From Rhodocollybia butyracea (lineage: Eukaryota > Basidiomycota > Agaricomycetes > Agaricales > Omphalotaceae), in assembly GCA_015501585.1 (NCBI GenBank), contig JADNRY010000218.1:38574-102573 (forward strand): DNA of 64,000 bases, given 5' to 3'. Both the position numbers and the translations under genes were made by a program. Under the pieces are notes generated by a model, which was not told the origin of the DNA, did not search any database, and was given only the letters and a program-made list of their open reading frames with translations. This document shows positions 47,901 through 59,358 of this stretch, in pieces. The first letter of the stretch is position 1. Each line of letters opens with the position of its first letter.

Positions 47901-49361
47901 CAGCTGCCTCTTGTCTTTTCTTGTTTTGACTAATTGCCATCCTCTTGTCACATTCTAGGATGTGAGTTCTCCTGGAGCCACTTTAGTCTATCACTTCCAC
48001 TGACTTGCATCGATCCTCTTGCGACACTGCAGTTTGTAAGTCCTAGCAACCTTCAGTCGTTGTTCAGTCATTCACTTGACACTGACTCCCATCCTTCCCA
48101 CTTTCCAGGATGTAAGTCTGCTCAGATACCCCCAGCCTCAGGTTTTCGCCTTTACTGACTTTGATCTTGACACTTTCCAGCATGTGAGTCCTCTGGCCTC
48201 CAGACTTTCACTTCTACTTATTTTCCCCTATACAGCTTGTGAGTCACGCCCTGTTGGGAAACCGTTCACTTCCACTGAATTTCATCTCCTTGTCCCTTTC
48301 CAGTTCGTACTAGGTCCTGCACCCAGAGTCCTTTACATCCACTGATGTCCATCCCCTTGACACTCTCTAGTTTGTGAGTCTACCCTCAACCACCTCTTAG
48401 TCATTTACTAAGTACAATCTACTGACTTGTGTTCCCTGGCCACTTCCAGTTTGTGAGTCCCCTCTCAGCCACTTATGTTCTTCATAAGCTCCACTGACAC
48501 AGTATACATCTTCTTGCTATACCTCTTTAGTTTGTGAGTCCACCAGGCACCCCCTTTGACTTTGACTACGGATTTTGAATCTTGATCCCCTGACAATTTC
48601 ACCAGCTCGTGAGCACTGAGACTCCCTCAACCACCTCCAACTCAACCATCTTCAACCTTTCACTTTTACTGACTTCCTTCCCCTTTGCCACTCTGCATTG
48701 CACAGAATGTGAGCCCTCCAACTTCAACCGTCTCTGCTATTTCACTTCCACTGAATTTTTTCCCCTTGTCACTTGCCGCAATCCAGGATGTGAGTACTGC
48801 TTCGGCACTCAGCTGCTCCAGTCTGCGCTAACTTCCATGGACCACTCCCTCGCCACTCTCAAGCCAGTGAGTCCTCCGCAGACACCTACGATCTTTCATT
48901 GATACTAATATATTATATCACCCCTTTCAATATAAGCCCACCAGAACCTATGATAGTCATCGATTCCAAGAAGTGGCCTCCGACCCCGACCCAAGCGCAC
49001 AACCATTGAAAACTGGACTGGATACAATGCCTACTCCGAAAAACCAGAATGACCCCGGCTTCGTGGACCTTGGCCAGGGTCAAATTAAATTGATTATGCC
49101 TTCCAAGTCACTGTGTGGCAGCTATGGTCAGCAATATTTTCTTTATTTTCTTTTGTTCTTTGATCCTTATGCTAATGCTTAAACAACTTTCATCCAGATT
49201 CATTATCTTCTCGGAAGGACTCCTATCCTCTTTCACCATCTACCCCGTCATCTACGGTGTCTTGCATTGACCAATTCATGACCGTTATGCCTTCGTGGAC
49301 ATTGATTACCTGGCTGGCGTGTATACTCTGCTTGGTGGCTGCTATATACGTAGATCTCTAG
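44974..49361 (+). CDS. Micro-exon gene: C-terminally membrane-anchored protein with 37 single-codon exons
   Basis: Large exons: 44974-45100, 45239-45383, 45439-45515, 45568-45632, 45695-45709 (15 nt), 45765-45941, 46004-46061, 46114-46163, then 37 three-nucleotide exons, then 48937-49126 and 49198-49361. They sum to 1179 nt, exactly 393 codons, and every phase agrees. The start MQPLRVGVLTMSQSPDCPLG is followed by LFSGAHNFHIEGSIFQVV, which resembles the N-terminal A..F.I..G.F motif of basidiomycete NACHT proteins. The middle (YYIIGCKILGSPGETSYVV, VCPGDWMWADLWDSTGPYSD) matches no family I know. The end has a helix SWTLITWLACILCLVAAIYV before DL and stop, so a single-pass anchor is likely. The intron at 45384-45438 appears to be GC-AG. 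A second in-frame ATG at 45004 is possible. Confidence 0.75.
46164..48936 (+). other. Tandem array of 38 introns separated by 37 three-nucleotide exons
   Basis: Micro-exons start at 46228, 46304, 46370, 46440, 46516, 46584, 46657, 46734, 46805, 46876, 46950, 47019, 47093, 47168, 47234, 47302, 47352, 47421, 47518, 47602, 47680, 47751, 47822, 47886, 47959, 48033, 48109, 48181, 48236, 48304, 48371, 48450, 48531, 48606, 48706, 48787 and 48864. Acceptors are 27 CAG, 8 TAG and 2 AAG. Donors are 25 GTGAGT, 6 GTGAGC, 3 GTAAGT and one each of GTAAAT, GTCAGT and GTACTA. Most units carry a CACTGAC or TACTAAC-like branch point and a pyrimidine tract. Codons: 9 GAT, 6 TTT, 4 CTT, 3 CAT, 2 each of AAT, TCT and CTC, and 9 singletons; no stops. 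Mean period is about 73 bp and introns are 47-97 nt. The units share a consensus, so they arose by tandem duplication of intron plus codon. Confidence 0.8.
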
Positions 49362-49880
49362 GGATTCTAAGGGCATAACTATGTTGCTGTACTTGATACT
49401 GCACTTGATACTCAATCGGAAAAAGCGACAACCAAATCTTTCCCTCGGACTCAGCAGTACAAGGAACTTAGGAAAACAAGAACAATTACCCTCTGCTTCT
49501 TTTCCCCGTGCATCGCACTCATACTCAATAAGGTCCGAGGGTGAAATCCGCACTTCAAACCTCCCAAGTCAAGTTGAACCCTCACAGCCATCACATATAT
49601 AGCAACCCCAGATTAGCACAAGCCATTCCTTACCTCATTCAAAATCGGAAACCCGTTGCAAATGTGAATGCGTCGAGTCTTTCGAATATGGAATAGCTAT
49701 GCTTACTCGGCATCTGACTAGATGTTTCAAGTCAAATATTGAACAGGAAGGAACAGGAAGGCCAAAGCTGCACATATAAGAGTTGATTGCATATATTTGA
49801 GCTTATATGGAAAACTCACACAGCAATCTGCAAATAATACAAAGATATCTGCTGTATTCAATACATTTTCCACATCCCGT

Positions 49881-52292
49881 TTACAACATCCACGCAGCTT
49901 TCACAAGTGCTGCTGCCCGTTCCGCGACAATGTAAGTCGGTACCTGTGTATGTGCACTCGTAACAAAAGGCTACCGCCATCTTAAGCAAAACCGATAGCT
50001 CAAACCAAACAAAATATCAACTCACAAAAATAGACGCATCCACTACTCTCAGCCCTCCCACTCCCTTCACCTTCAAATCCGGATCAACAACACCATAATC
50101 TGCGTCTTTCGCACTCATAGCCACCGTACCCACCAGATGTGCACTAGATCCAGAAGAGTCTCGGATATATGCGTCGAGGGTACTGTCGTCGGTACTTGTG
50201 GTAATATTGGCGAAAGGTCCAAATTGAGAGATGATATGGCCGTTCCAAGAGGGGGCTGTGAGATATTGGAACATAATTTGGATACCTTGTTTCATAGCGG
50301 CTATATCGAAGGGAGAGGTGTAGTATCCAGGATCGATGATAGGAGGGGCAAAGGGGCTGGTGCTGTTTATAGTTACCGAGCCACCTGCGAAGTCCGAACA
50401 TGAGTGAGATAAAAGGTGACAGAAAACAAATACGTACGCGATGCGGGGCTAACCAATGCCAATGACAACGTCAGAAAATTGCCTGTAGCAGTAGCACCAA
50501 AGAATAATCCATTCTAAAAGCCCGAGAATGAGTCAGACATAATATGCTAGCGCATCGTACCAACCGAAGGAAACATCTCCAAATGCGGCGAATCCTCCCC
50601 CGATGCAGGATCGCCAAATGTGTCCGTCACGCTCTCATTGACCCTAAAAAACGCGATCTGATTGTTAGCAATATCCACCAACGGCCCTGTCCCTGTTTTA
50701 TTAAACCGCGTATACTCTTCATTGAGCAATGTGGCATTGCGATTAAGGTTATCCAACGTTTTCGTCGAATTGACCAGGAAAGGATTCGAAAATACCGGTT
50801 GGTCGCTGAGGTTCTGGCCTACACTAGGAAGATTGACGAGGGGAGGTATACCGAGTCGCGAAAGAGTGGTAGAGTTGCCGATCCCGGAATTTAGAAGAAT
50901 TTGCGGAGAGTTGACGACTCCGGCGGAAAGGATGATTTCTTTTGAGGCGTGGACTTGGAGAACGGGGCCTGATATATACGGATCATATGAGTGGAAAATT
51001 CCAACCTGTTTAATCTAACTCGAACCAGTCCCCTGCTAGAGTTCACGGACACGGCTGATCTCAGTCATCAAAGTGTCCAAAAGAAACGACTAGCTCGAGT
51101 CTATGTTTAATCGGACTTTTAGACATACCTTCAAGGTCCTGCGCCAATTCTACAGTGTGAAATGCAAATCTGGATGAAGGGTTACTTAAAACGTCTGGAA
51201 TAACCCGAGCCACGCGTGCATTGAGTAAAACGTGCAAATTGTCCCTCCGAATAAATTCAGATGCTAAATACGACGTCGCAGAGCTACTTCGACGGCCTTC
51301 GGTTGTCACGGTTTTTTGCAGCCAGCCTGTTTGAGAATTTACTCTTGAAATGATTTTGGAATCTATCACATCAATGTCACTCACCGACTCCCAGAGGCTT
51401 ACCTCCGTTCGTGTCTTCATTGTAGTGGAACACGCCCCCGAGCTCATGTGCAGCGTTGATTACTTTTGAATCGATGCTGAATGGGAATCCCGGGAGACTA
51501 ACGGCATTGATTCCTGTGAGACTGTGTACGGCGGGGTTGAATTTGCCGGTGGTGTTATGGTGGTCTGCAGGGGGCTCCCATTTTTCGTTCTGCAAGAAAG
51601 GAAAGTATAACGCAAACATAGCCCCATATTTTGAGTACTCACCAACGCAAGGAAAGGCTGGATATTATCCCAAGACCACCCGTCGTCTCCAGTTACCCTT
51701 GCCCAGTGGTCATAATCATTAGCAGATCCCCGGGTGTAGAACATTCCATCTTGCAAAAAAAGCACAACATTTACGCTGGAACCACAGAAACGTTTACTGG
51801 GGTACTCACTGACTGAACTCGATCCCCCAAGGATAAACCCGCGTGGAATAGAAGCAGGGCGGTTGTTAAACCCACTTTGCAAGATGCTTGTGTAATTCCA
51901 GTCATATTGAGGTTTAATCGGAAACGCAAAGAAAGGTACATCAATTTCGAACGCATCAATGTTTCTAGGATACAGCTTGAGCTCGAGGAAGGCGATGAAG
52001 GAGCTGAGTGAAACATACGTTCCTCCAGCTTCGAGCACCAGCACTGAAAAATCTTTGTTCTCGGTGAGCCTATTTGCCAAAACATTTCCTGCTGTTCCTC
52101 CTGAAAGTGCGAATATCAGAATTTTGGGGGAACAGTTAGTTTTTGGGTATGCTTGCCTCCTATGATCACAAAGTCATATGTGCTTGATGGGAGATCACTA
52201 AAGCTGTTGTACACAGTGGCTGAGCAGAGCGAATTGAAGACTGTAAGACACCCGAAGGCTAAGATGAAGCGGAAGTTGAGCACTTTGAGCAT
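49881..52292 (-). CDS. GMC oxidoreductase, aryl-alcohol-oxidase type (AA3_2)
   Basis: Signal peptide MLKVLNFRFILAFGCLTVFN, then SSTYDFVIIGG. The FAD-binding GGGTAGN motif is completed across a GC-AG intron (52156-52101) by GTAGNVLANRLTEN. VLVLEAGGTYV, IPRGFILGGSSSV, RGSANDYDHWARVTGDDGW, HHNTTGKFNPAVHSLTG and SPQILLNSGIG-like text follow. The C-terminal part has the two catalytic histidines in SAHLVGTVAMSAKDADYGVV and PFVTSAHTQVPTYIVAERAA, and ends KAAWML. The last exon starts after a TAG acceptor so that SAHTQ is kept. A secreted FAD enzyme making H2O2 from aryl or other alcohols is the family role; the substrate is not known. No damage was seen. Confidence 0.88.
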
Positions 52293-54978
52293 CACTTGAG
52301 CGGTTTGGTATGAGCGGATTTTCTCGGACGCTGATTTTTATTCTTCGGACGCTGTTCCTGAAGACTCGCTTGGAGCGGATATATCCTGGGAGTTCCAAAC
52401 AAAAGAGAAGTGCTTGCGTCCTTTTTGAGGTAGTCGCCAGGTTCCGGCGTGAGACGTACAGTGCCAGCGTGCAGTTATAAGTAGGTCCAGTGGAGTCAGA
52501 TTCCTTACTTGGCACATTTGGGGTTCTGTTGGGTTCATGCATAAAAGCTCCGAGCAGATTGAGCAGCCTACAGGAGTATTTCGATATGAAAGAAAGCAAA
52601 GCATTGAGCGCTCATTATAATTCAGTCATGTGATCAATGTCAATGAGATGCCGGGCTGCCGTTTGTTGAAACTACATCAACCATCGTTTTGACACTGCGT
52701 TTCTGGTCTGCCTGGGTCTTCAGTACTTCAGTACGTGTTTTTCGTGTTATATGCATGTCGAGTAGCTCGTTTAGGTGCTATTTTGACCTCCTTTCTGTTT
52801 GTACACCCCTTCAACTTACACTGCTACCGCCACTCTAGTGACTAGTCTCTCAATATCTCTCAGACCAAATCATTCGTTTTCGTTTTTACGTCCTGATATG
52901 CTCATGCTCAGCCGTTATACATCTCTTTCGTCCCACTACCCTCATGTGTATCAACGCGTATATATCCACGCCGAGTTTGTTTAAACTTTAGTCTTTCGAC
53001 GCTAGTACTAAGGTGTACATGTAAGGGCTCGACTTTTCTGTTTCTCTTTCAACAAAAATCCGAGTTTTTGATAATATTCTGTGTATAGATGCTGCTACGA
53101 CTCGTGTAACTGCTTTCGGGCTGGGGCTGCCCGGAACTCAGTTGGTCTTTTCCTCATGATCTGCATACCGATCCTTCTTTCACGGTCATTTTCACGTCTT
53201 GTTAAGCGGCTGAGACCCCGCCATCAGCTTTGCTTCTGCCCCTACCGCCTCAGCACTCTACTCATTGTCCTTCTTTATCTGGGTACCTGTATGTCCCTCC
53301 CTTGGTTGATCAACTTGAAGACCAATCCGTTGCTCCTCACCCAACTTGCGCCAAGGCGTGCGGTACGTACCCCTTGAACTATGTCCCACCTAGTTACGTC
53401 AACCTATTGACACTGATACTCCTGTAAGCCTCAAGCGTCTGAGCGCTGAGCTCTCTGCTCCTCACATGGGCACAGAGATCCCCTTTGTCGCCGTTACCTT
53501 CTTTGCCAATACCACGAGCCCATTTTTCGACTTTTCTTGAGTATTGATCCATTCAATCTTATTGACACCGTGTTGGTTCTATTTGTTGATGCAAAAGTCC
53601 TTGCAAAGACTTGATTACGCTCAAGGTAAGTCTGTCTTGGATGTTTCTTGTGAAAAATAACTGATAGCCAATAGCTTCGTTGACTTCTGTATACTTCTGT
53701 ATACCACTCCTGCAATTGAGCAGCCCCATCACTGATGCCTGCCATCGGAGATGGGTGTGGTATTACTTCAAGAGCGTGAGCCATATTTTACACGTTTTCA
53801 GCTCCCAGGATGAGTAGCAACTCATTGATACTTTCATGGGTCGTTGCTAGCCTTTTTATTGAGGTTGTGCCGCCGGCAAGTCCTACTTCCTTTCCCCGCA
53901 AAAGATTAAATCCAGACCCCCACCCTCAATCCCGTTGATGTCATGTCTCCGACAATTGGTCCTCAATTTATGCTTTTAGGGACGCTTGAGGGAAAAACCT
54001 ATGATTTATTCTCCGGTGGGCGATTATCTTTCCCGAGTACTCTTCAACCTTCAGATGCACCGTGTTTGGGTTATCGTCAATTTACTTGTCCCGGGATGCA
54101 GGAGCAGTTTTTCCAGGTTTCCCTTCCATTGCCTTACTCTCTCTGTGCGGTACAGTACCCATTGAATCTCGTATTACCTTGCCTTTTGCATCTACAATAG
54201 CACAAATGTAAAACCCATTGCAACCAAAATGCCATGCCAACCCGGGCTTCAAGCGATATCAAACCAAGACCTGCCAGAGGGGGATGACCGAGACCCAACT
54301 TGAACAAGGATCAAGTATGATGCCATTGCGGCTCCTCGCTTCTCTTACGCTACCCTCCTTTCTCCCAGCGGCACCATATCGTTTGAGACTGGTGCTACCT
54401 GGATGCTCTGTTACCCGCTTGCTTGACTTGTCATTTATTAATTCAGGACCCATCTTGATGCTAAACTTTATCTTTGAAGCTCATCATCAAAGCCAGTCAA
54501 AGTAAAGATACTCGGTTGGAGTAGAGAGTCAGAATACTTCTGACTTCTACCTCTCTATCCTAGGGCGAGATGGTACTCTCGTGAAGAATGGATTAACTTG
54601 ACAATGTTTCAGGCAATGTCTCTTTGTAATATCTGGCGGCTTCTTAGCTGTGACTTAGTTATGCATTGGCGAGGTGACCTGATATTGCTGCTCAAGTCGT
54701 GACTGACAGTCTTCCAGTCTTTTTTTGTCTGATGTGTAAAAAAATAGCTGTAACGTTACGGTCATTACGCCAACGACAGTTGATACCCTTCTCTGCTTCG
54801 GTATCTGGACCTCGGGCTCCTCCCCTTTTCAACTGGAACCAGAAGTACGTCCGCCGCCTTTCCACGAACCGAGAACCGCCAGCGGAGAAATATCGCTAAT
54901 ATTGTATACGATTACGGGCGAAGGCCGACTCTTTTCTTAATAGTAATGGCTACATAAAGAGCAAGAGCCGAGTCAAAT
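52293..54978. other. Gene-poor stretch, no gene recognised
   Basis: Frames under 100 codons on the plus strand (53081-53427, 53943-54505) show no family pattern. Several splice-like words occur but no chain could be built. It is possibly an old gene or transposon remnant. Confidence 0.35.
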
Positions 54979-55239
54979 TTAAATAGGTAAACCTTTCAGA
55001 ACATGCACCAACCTTGAGTTGAGGTAGTAATAGCTATCTGGGGAGTATCCAGACTCGCTTTGTGTTGGAGGTCGATTCGGCGATGTTGAGACAAAGAATC
55101 GTAGACATCCAAAGGGATCACCATAATGGAAACACAGCGCAAACAGTCTAGCATCGGATAGTGCTTCTCCCAAGGCGTAAGCCCCGACTTCGGACTGATA
55201 TATCGAGTATCGCGAAAAGTATATGTCAGGAATGCACAT
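54979..55239 (-). CDS. Small ORF paralogous to 35233-35442
   Basis: 86 codons starting MCIPDIYFSRYSIYQSEVGA. The DNA aligns by eye with 35233-35442 (GTGCATTCCTGACATATACTT against GTGCATCCCGGATAATTACTT; CAGTCCGAAGTCGGG against CAGTCCGAAATCGGG; CGATTCTTTGTCTCAACA against TGATCCTTTGACTCAACA). In the other frame this copy reads IPLDVYDSLSQHRRIDLQ against IPRDLYDPLTQQRQIGLQ. The shared protein frame is therefore not the annotated one throughout, and a frameshift is likely. Confidence 0.3.
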   Translation of the reverse strand: MCIPDIYFSRYSIYQSEVGAYALGEALSDARLFALCFHYGDPFGCLRFFVSTSPNRPPTQSESGYSPDSYYYLNSRLVHVLKGLPI

Positions 55240-57260
55240 CTAGATAGAGGTGTTCAATGTTCGCCTGAGTATCAAGAAATTTTTTAAAAAATTACCCTGG
55301 AAAGGATTCTCTCTCGAATGTAAGATCCATTTGGAGCACCTGTTATCTCAACAGCGCAATATTGCTCCGCATTCGAGCTCACAATTACACGCGTTATCGG
55401 TAAGGCTCTGGACCTGTTGTGAGCACAAAAACGATGATCAGCTATATTATGGCAAAGACACGCTGGTAGACTTACATTGGAACTGTGTAGCAAGAACTTC
55501 TTCTGCTGGAAGCTCTCATTCGAGTGTGTCTTTATGGGACCAGTGGACTGTATTGCCGAAACGTGATGGCTCGGAGAACTTGGAGAGTGTAAAGTCCTTG
55601 ATGATCGACAAGGCAAAAGTCCTAAAGGGGGAATTGAACCCAAAAAGAATACGAAGCAATGCCAGTTCTAACGCTCAACCCTTGTTATTTTTGGGAAGTG
55701 AAGGAGCCACTTGGACGACGGAATGATATCGAAGCTTGATTGAAGTGACCATCTCCAGACGGAAATTAACGAGGATGTGTACTATGCGACGAAAAGAGAG
55801 AAGCGTACTGCAATTAGGAACGGTACTTAGACTATATGTCCGGGGCCAGCAACAATCATCGAAACAAAGCAGCTTGCAACTCTATGCTACACAGTGTATA
55901 CAAAGTCCAATGAGGATCGAGGGAGGACACAGCGTCGTTCTGTTATCGCCGATGCGGAAACTGACGAATTATAGGCTCAGAAATGATCAACTGATTTTTG
56001 AGTTTCATCAAGGTCACATACTTAAGTGTGATTGTGGAGTTTTGCACTTCAGCTAATTACTTGACCGAACTTGGTGTGGTAGCCGCAAAGTTTGGATGAG
56101 TACTCACTCAGGTAAACCGTTGGAATTGATAGATTGTCAAAGAAGAACCCTTTTTGATCGGAAGACCAGAAGTGAGAGTCTGAGAGAATAAGACCATAAT
56201 TTTCTCCTTGAAACACGGTGGATCGTCATCTCAGTTCATGAGATAGCGTGGGTAAATGATGAAGGAGTTTGTTGGTATTCAAGTTCAGTGTGAGACGTTC
56301 TACGCGATGTCTTCTCCTAAATCTTTGGGGACGTTTGACTTGGGCTGTTTTTGTAGTACGACTGGCAGATTAAGAATCTGAAAACGCAAGGTATCAGAGT
56401 TTTCGTAGAGTTGTAGTTGATCCGGTTAGAACAATGATTTTACCTGATTCAAAGGATTACGAGAGAAGGTGAATGTCAAAGCTAACTGTATGGCCTTGTA
56501 TGAGTGCTGTGCAAATCACGGTATCATCGCCGGTAGCCCACTCATCATCCTTTTCGAGTGTCATTAGCTACATTTCACCTCCTAAATTCAACGCCGGCAC
56601 CGCCGTAAGCTGAAGGATACTCTTTAAAAACGATCATGATTAATTACTCTCGTAGGTTGGGTGGTCAAGCAAATAATACCCTTATACTACCATCGCTGCT
56701 GAAACGGTTGTCGTCTGAGTTTTATGGCTCATCATGGCCCGCGTCAAATCCTCGGTTTTCAAGTTACGTGTTTGGTTTCCTTGATCATATCCATTCACTA
56801 TATCAAAGATCAACCTTCTCGGTGTGCCTGCAGGATCCTTCGTGGTCAGTAGATGCGGTCACGAGCACAGCTTTCGAGCACAGTGAAACGGGTGGAAAGG
56901 GCAGGTGGGAGATACTTAGGTCCTGTAACTAAGTCTGCTGAGTTTGTGAGCTTTGAGTAGTAGATCATGATATCATCAAAGACTTATCGTAAGATTGTTC
57001 GGACTCTACGAAAACACTAGGTAGCCGTTAGGAAATGATTGACAATAGAAAGTGTCACTGATGATTTTACCAAAGCGTGCAAGGTTCTCCTGAGCTACAT
57101 GGATCAGCCATCCTGATGAATTACATATGACTTCCTTTCTGCGGGCACATCAGTCTACCAGAATTTAGATATGTCCAAAGCGGCGACAGAGTGACTCTAT
57201 TTTAGTTTTCCAATTTCCATGAATATTAGTAGTACAGGTGCATCAGTGTAAACAACCACA
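55240..57260. other. Gene-poor stretch, no gene recognised
   Basis: A 158-codon frame at 55250-55726 (+) lacks an ATG and has no family pattern; a 119-codon frame overlaps it on the other strand. Nothing else is supported up to the next gene. Confidence 0.35.
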
Positions 57261-58434
57261 TTACGTTCGACCTTCCTCCACCTCTTCATTATGCGGTATT
57301 GAATGTAGCGACAAAGTTTCCTCCACTCCAGACTGCTGAAATGCCAAAGTAAATTCCCGCTCCCTCATACGGCCCAATTTTACTTCCCTAAATACATGCC
57401 CTGCTGTGATATTGAGCAGCACTGGATGTATTGGAGCCAGCAACGGTCGATATATAGGAAAAACTGATTCGTTCAACATCAGAGTAAGCGCTGCGGCACC
57501 GCTTACTATGCTTATGCTGCATCATTCTTGATTAACTGACTTGCAAACAAGGAAAACCCAAGAACGCACAAGTAGTAGAATTGTCCATCTTGCAAGATCG
57601 CTCGAGTCAAAGATGGAAGGTCCCTTCCCGCAAAAGCTAGCACTCTTGCCTTGAAGCCCTGCATGAGACTTAGCCCAGTCTCTCCCCCACTTCGATTTTC
57701 CACACCAGAATGACTGAAGGGGCGATCGATGCGAAACAATCTATAAATTTGGTATGAAATTGCCAAAAACACGCAACTGTCGTAGACCAGGATTGACAAA
57801 ATGGGGGCCCAGTAGCGGAGATTTATAGGATGGGTCACACATCCGACGCTCTGTCCCCATAGTAAGACAATGTAAGAAAGGCTCCGCCCGATGCAAGTAC
57901 CCAGAGCACGGCAAAGAATCCGGTCTTGAACCAACTCCTTCACAGTAGATCACCTTGACACGAAGGAAGAATTGAAATAGTGTGAATACTATCGCAATAG
58001 ACTTGCATGCAGTGGCTGCCAACGTTAATGAAGGGTCGCACGCTTTTGAATTATCTATCAACGGTAATTCGACGGGCGTTGCGCTGTGTTACGACTTGCA
58101 GACTTACCGGCGGTTATGAATAATGAGTTCATCAGAAAACACAATCTGATCACAAGTATAAGTACCAAAAATCATTTAGTCAAGTTCTCTTAACGTACCT
58201 AGATATGAAATAAGCTACTGTTGGAGGGCGAAATCTTCCCGGTAGCAAGAGTAATTCAACATCGTCGTCGATGTGAGTTACAATATCCCAAATCATCACC
58301 TGGCGAAGGTATACATCATAAGCAAAGCCAACAGATTTTTTTCCAGCACATACCGTTGCGGACATCTGAATCATATAGCGATATTTGGTGAGGGCTTTAA
58401 GGACTTTGATTTGTTCATCTAAGGACGAAGACAT
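57261..58434 (-). CDS. DUF6533-type multi-pass membrane protein, one apparent frameshift
   Basis: Starts MSSSLDEQIKVLKALTKY at 58434. An intron after SAT leads to VMIWDIVTHIDDDVELLLLP and PTVAYFISR, the N-terminal motif of DUF6533 proteins. Later text gives ACKSIAIVFTLFQFFLRVKV, TGFFAVLWVLASGGAFLTLS, LVYDSCVFLAISYQIYRLF, GRDLPSLTRAILQDGQFYYL and IYRPLLAPIHPVLLNITAGH. Seven-helix topology is likely. The frame shifts once near 57857, between YYGDRASD and VTHPINLRYW; both sides are family-like, so this is a base error or a real break. These proteins are abundant in Agaricomycetes and their function is unknown. Confidence 0.65.
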
Positions 58435-58875
58435 TGATACGAGCTGTCGGGCGAGGCTGGAAAGAAGAGGTTTCAGGAGGGGAGGTCTTATATGTATACC
58501 ATTGCAAAGGTATATAAGTAGCACTATCCTCCACGTCAAACAACATCCGGAATACCCTACAATGCCAAAGTGACTGAACAAATGTTACGAGCTCCCCTTA
58601 GGCTCACCTTGGCATTACTTCTCATGTCAGTTGCGAAAATTGACAGAATGGACCACTGCCATTAATAAGATAAGTATATGTACGTACCAATAAAAGCATG
58701 TTCTATTACGAAGAGTCACTCGCAAACACCTCAGGCATCAACCACACTAGTGCTTGAAGGTGGAACGATACCCGAATGACATTCATGTCAATGGCCAAGA
58801 CTGTGAGTTGGCAACTGTACTCTTCAGCTTCGACAAGCTCCAGTGAGCTCCATTCGATCGTGTTTGACTAAATTA

Positions 58876-59358
58876 CTATGCGTAATACCCCCTAAAACGC
58901 CACATACACACATCTTCGGGATTGGTCGCCAAGCTGTCTTCAGCTTGGGAGAGAGTGTAGAAGACGTGCTGGGAGTAGGAGCAATGCTTGGGATATAGGC
59001 ATGAAGATACGTAGTGGTCCTTGAAGGGATCGAGGATGAGGAGACGATGGAATTGGGACCCTGCGCGCGCGGTACGCACTACGTCCAAGTGGTTGGGCGG
59101 CGCACAGATTGAGCCAGAGAATACATATCTATCTGAGATCGAAGTGTATGGTCGTGGCGGGACGCGGATACTATGGTCGCAGATACCTCCTAATTCATTG
59201 AATGGAACAACGGAGAAAAAAAGCTGTTGGAAATTTTTATCATTTTGTCGGACGAGGCTAGCTGAGGCTAGCCATCCTGCTCTATTCAAACAAAAATGCT
59301 TCTCGAGTTCACCGATCATTGCGCGCAGCAACAACGAAGTTCTAGGCCAGCTACCCAA
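58876..59358 (-). CDS. Orphan ORF, 160 codons, doubtful
   Basis: Begins MGSWPRTSLLLRAMIGELEK and ends WRFRGYYA. No domain is recognised. Frames at 59371-59649 and 59680-59970 on the same strand might belong to the same gene, but no convincing splice chain was found. An overlapping plus-strand frame of 114 codons makes the call uncertain. Confidence 0.2.
   Translation of the reverse strand: MGSWPRTSLLLRAMIGELEKHFCLNRAGWLASASLVRQNDKNFQQLFFSVVPFNELGGICDHSIRVPPRPYTSISDRYVFSGSICAPPNHLDVVRTARAGSQFHRLLILDPFKDHYVSSCLYPKHCSYSQHVFYTLSQAEDSLATNPEDVCMWRFRGYYA

Noticed and set aside
46228..48866. CRISPR-like or plain minisatellite array
   Set aside because: Units vary in length (47-97 nt between fixed splice words), the repeats are not exact, and the conserved parts are precisely donor, branch point and acceptor with a fixed 3-nt gap. 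A plain minisatellite would not keep the gap and phase.
49248..49553. 101-codon minus-strand frame
   Set aside because: Overlaps the last exon of the micro-exon gene on the other strand and has no family pattern.
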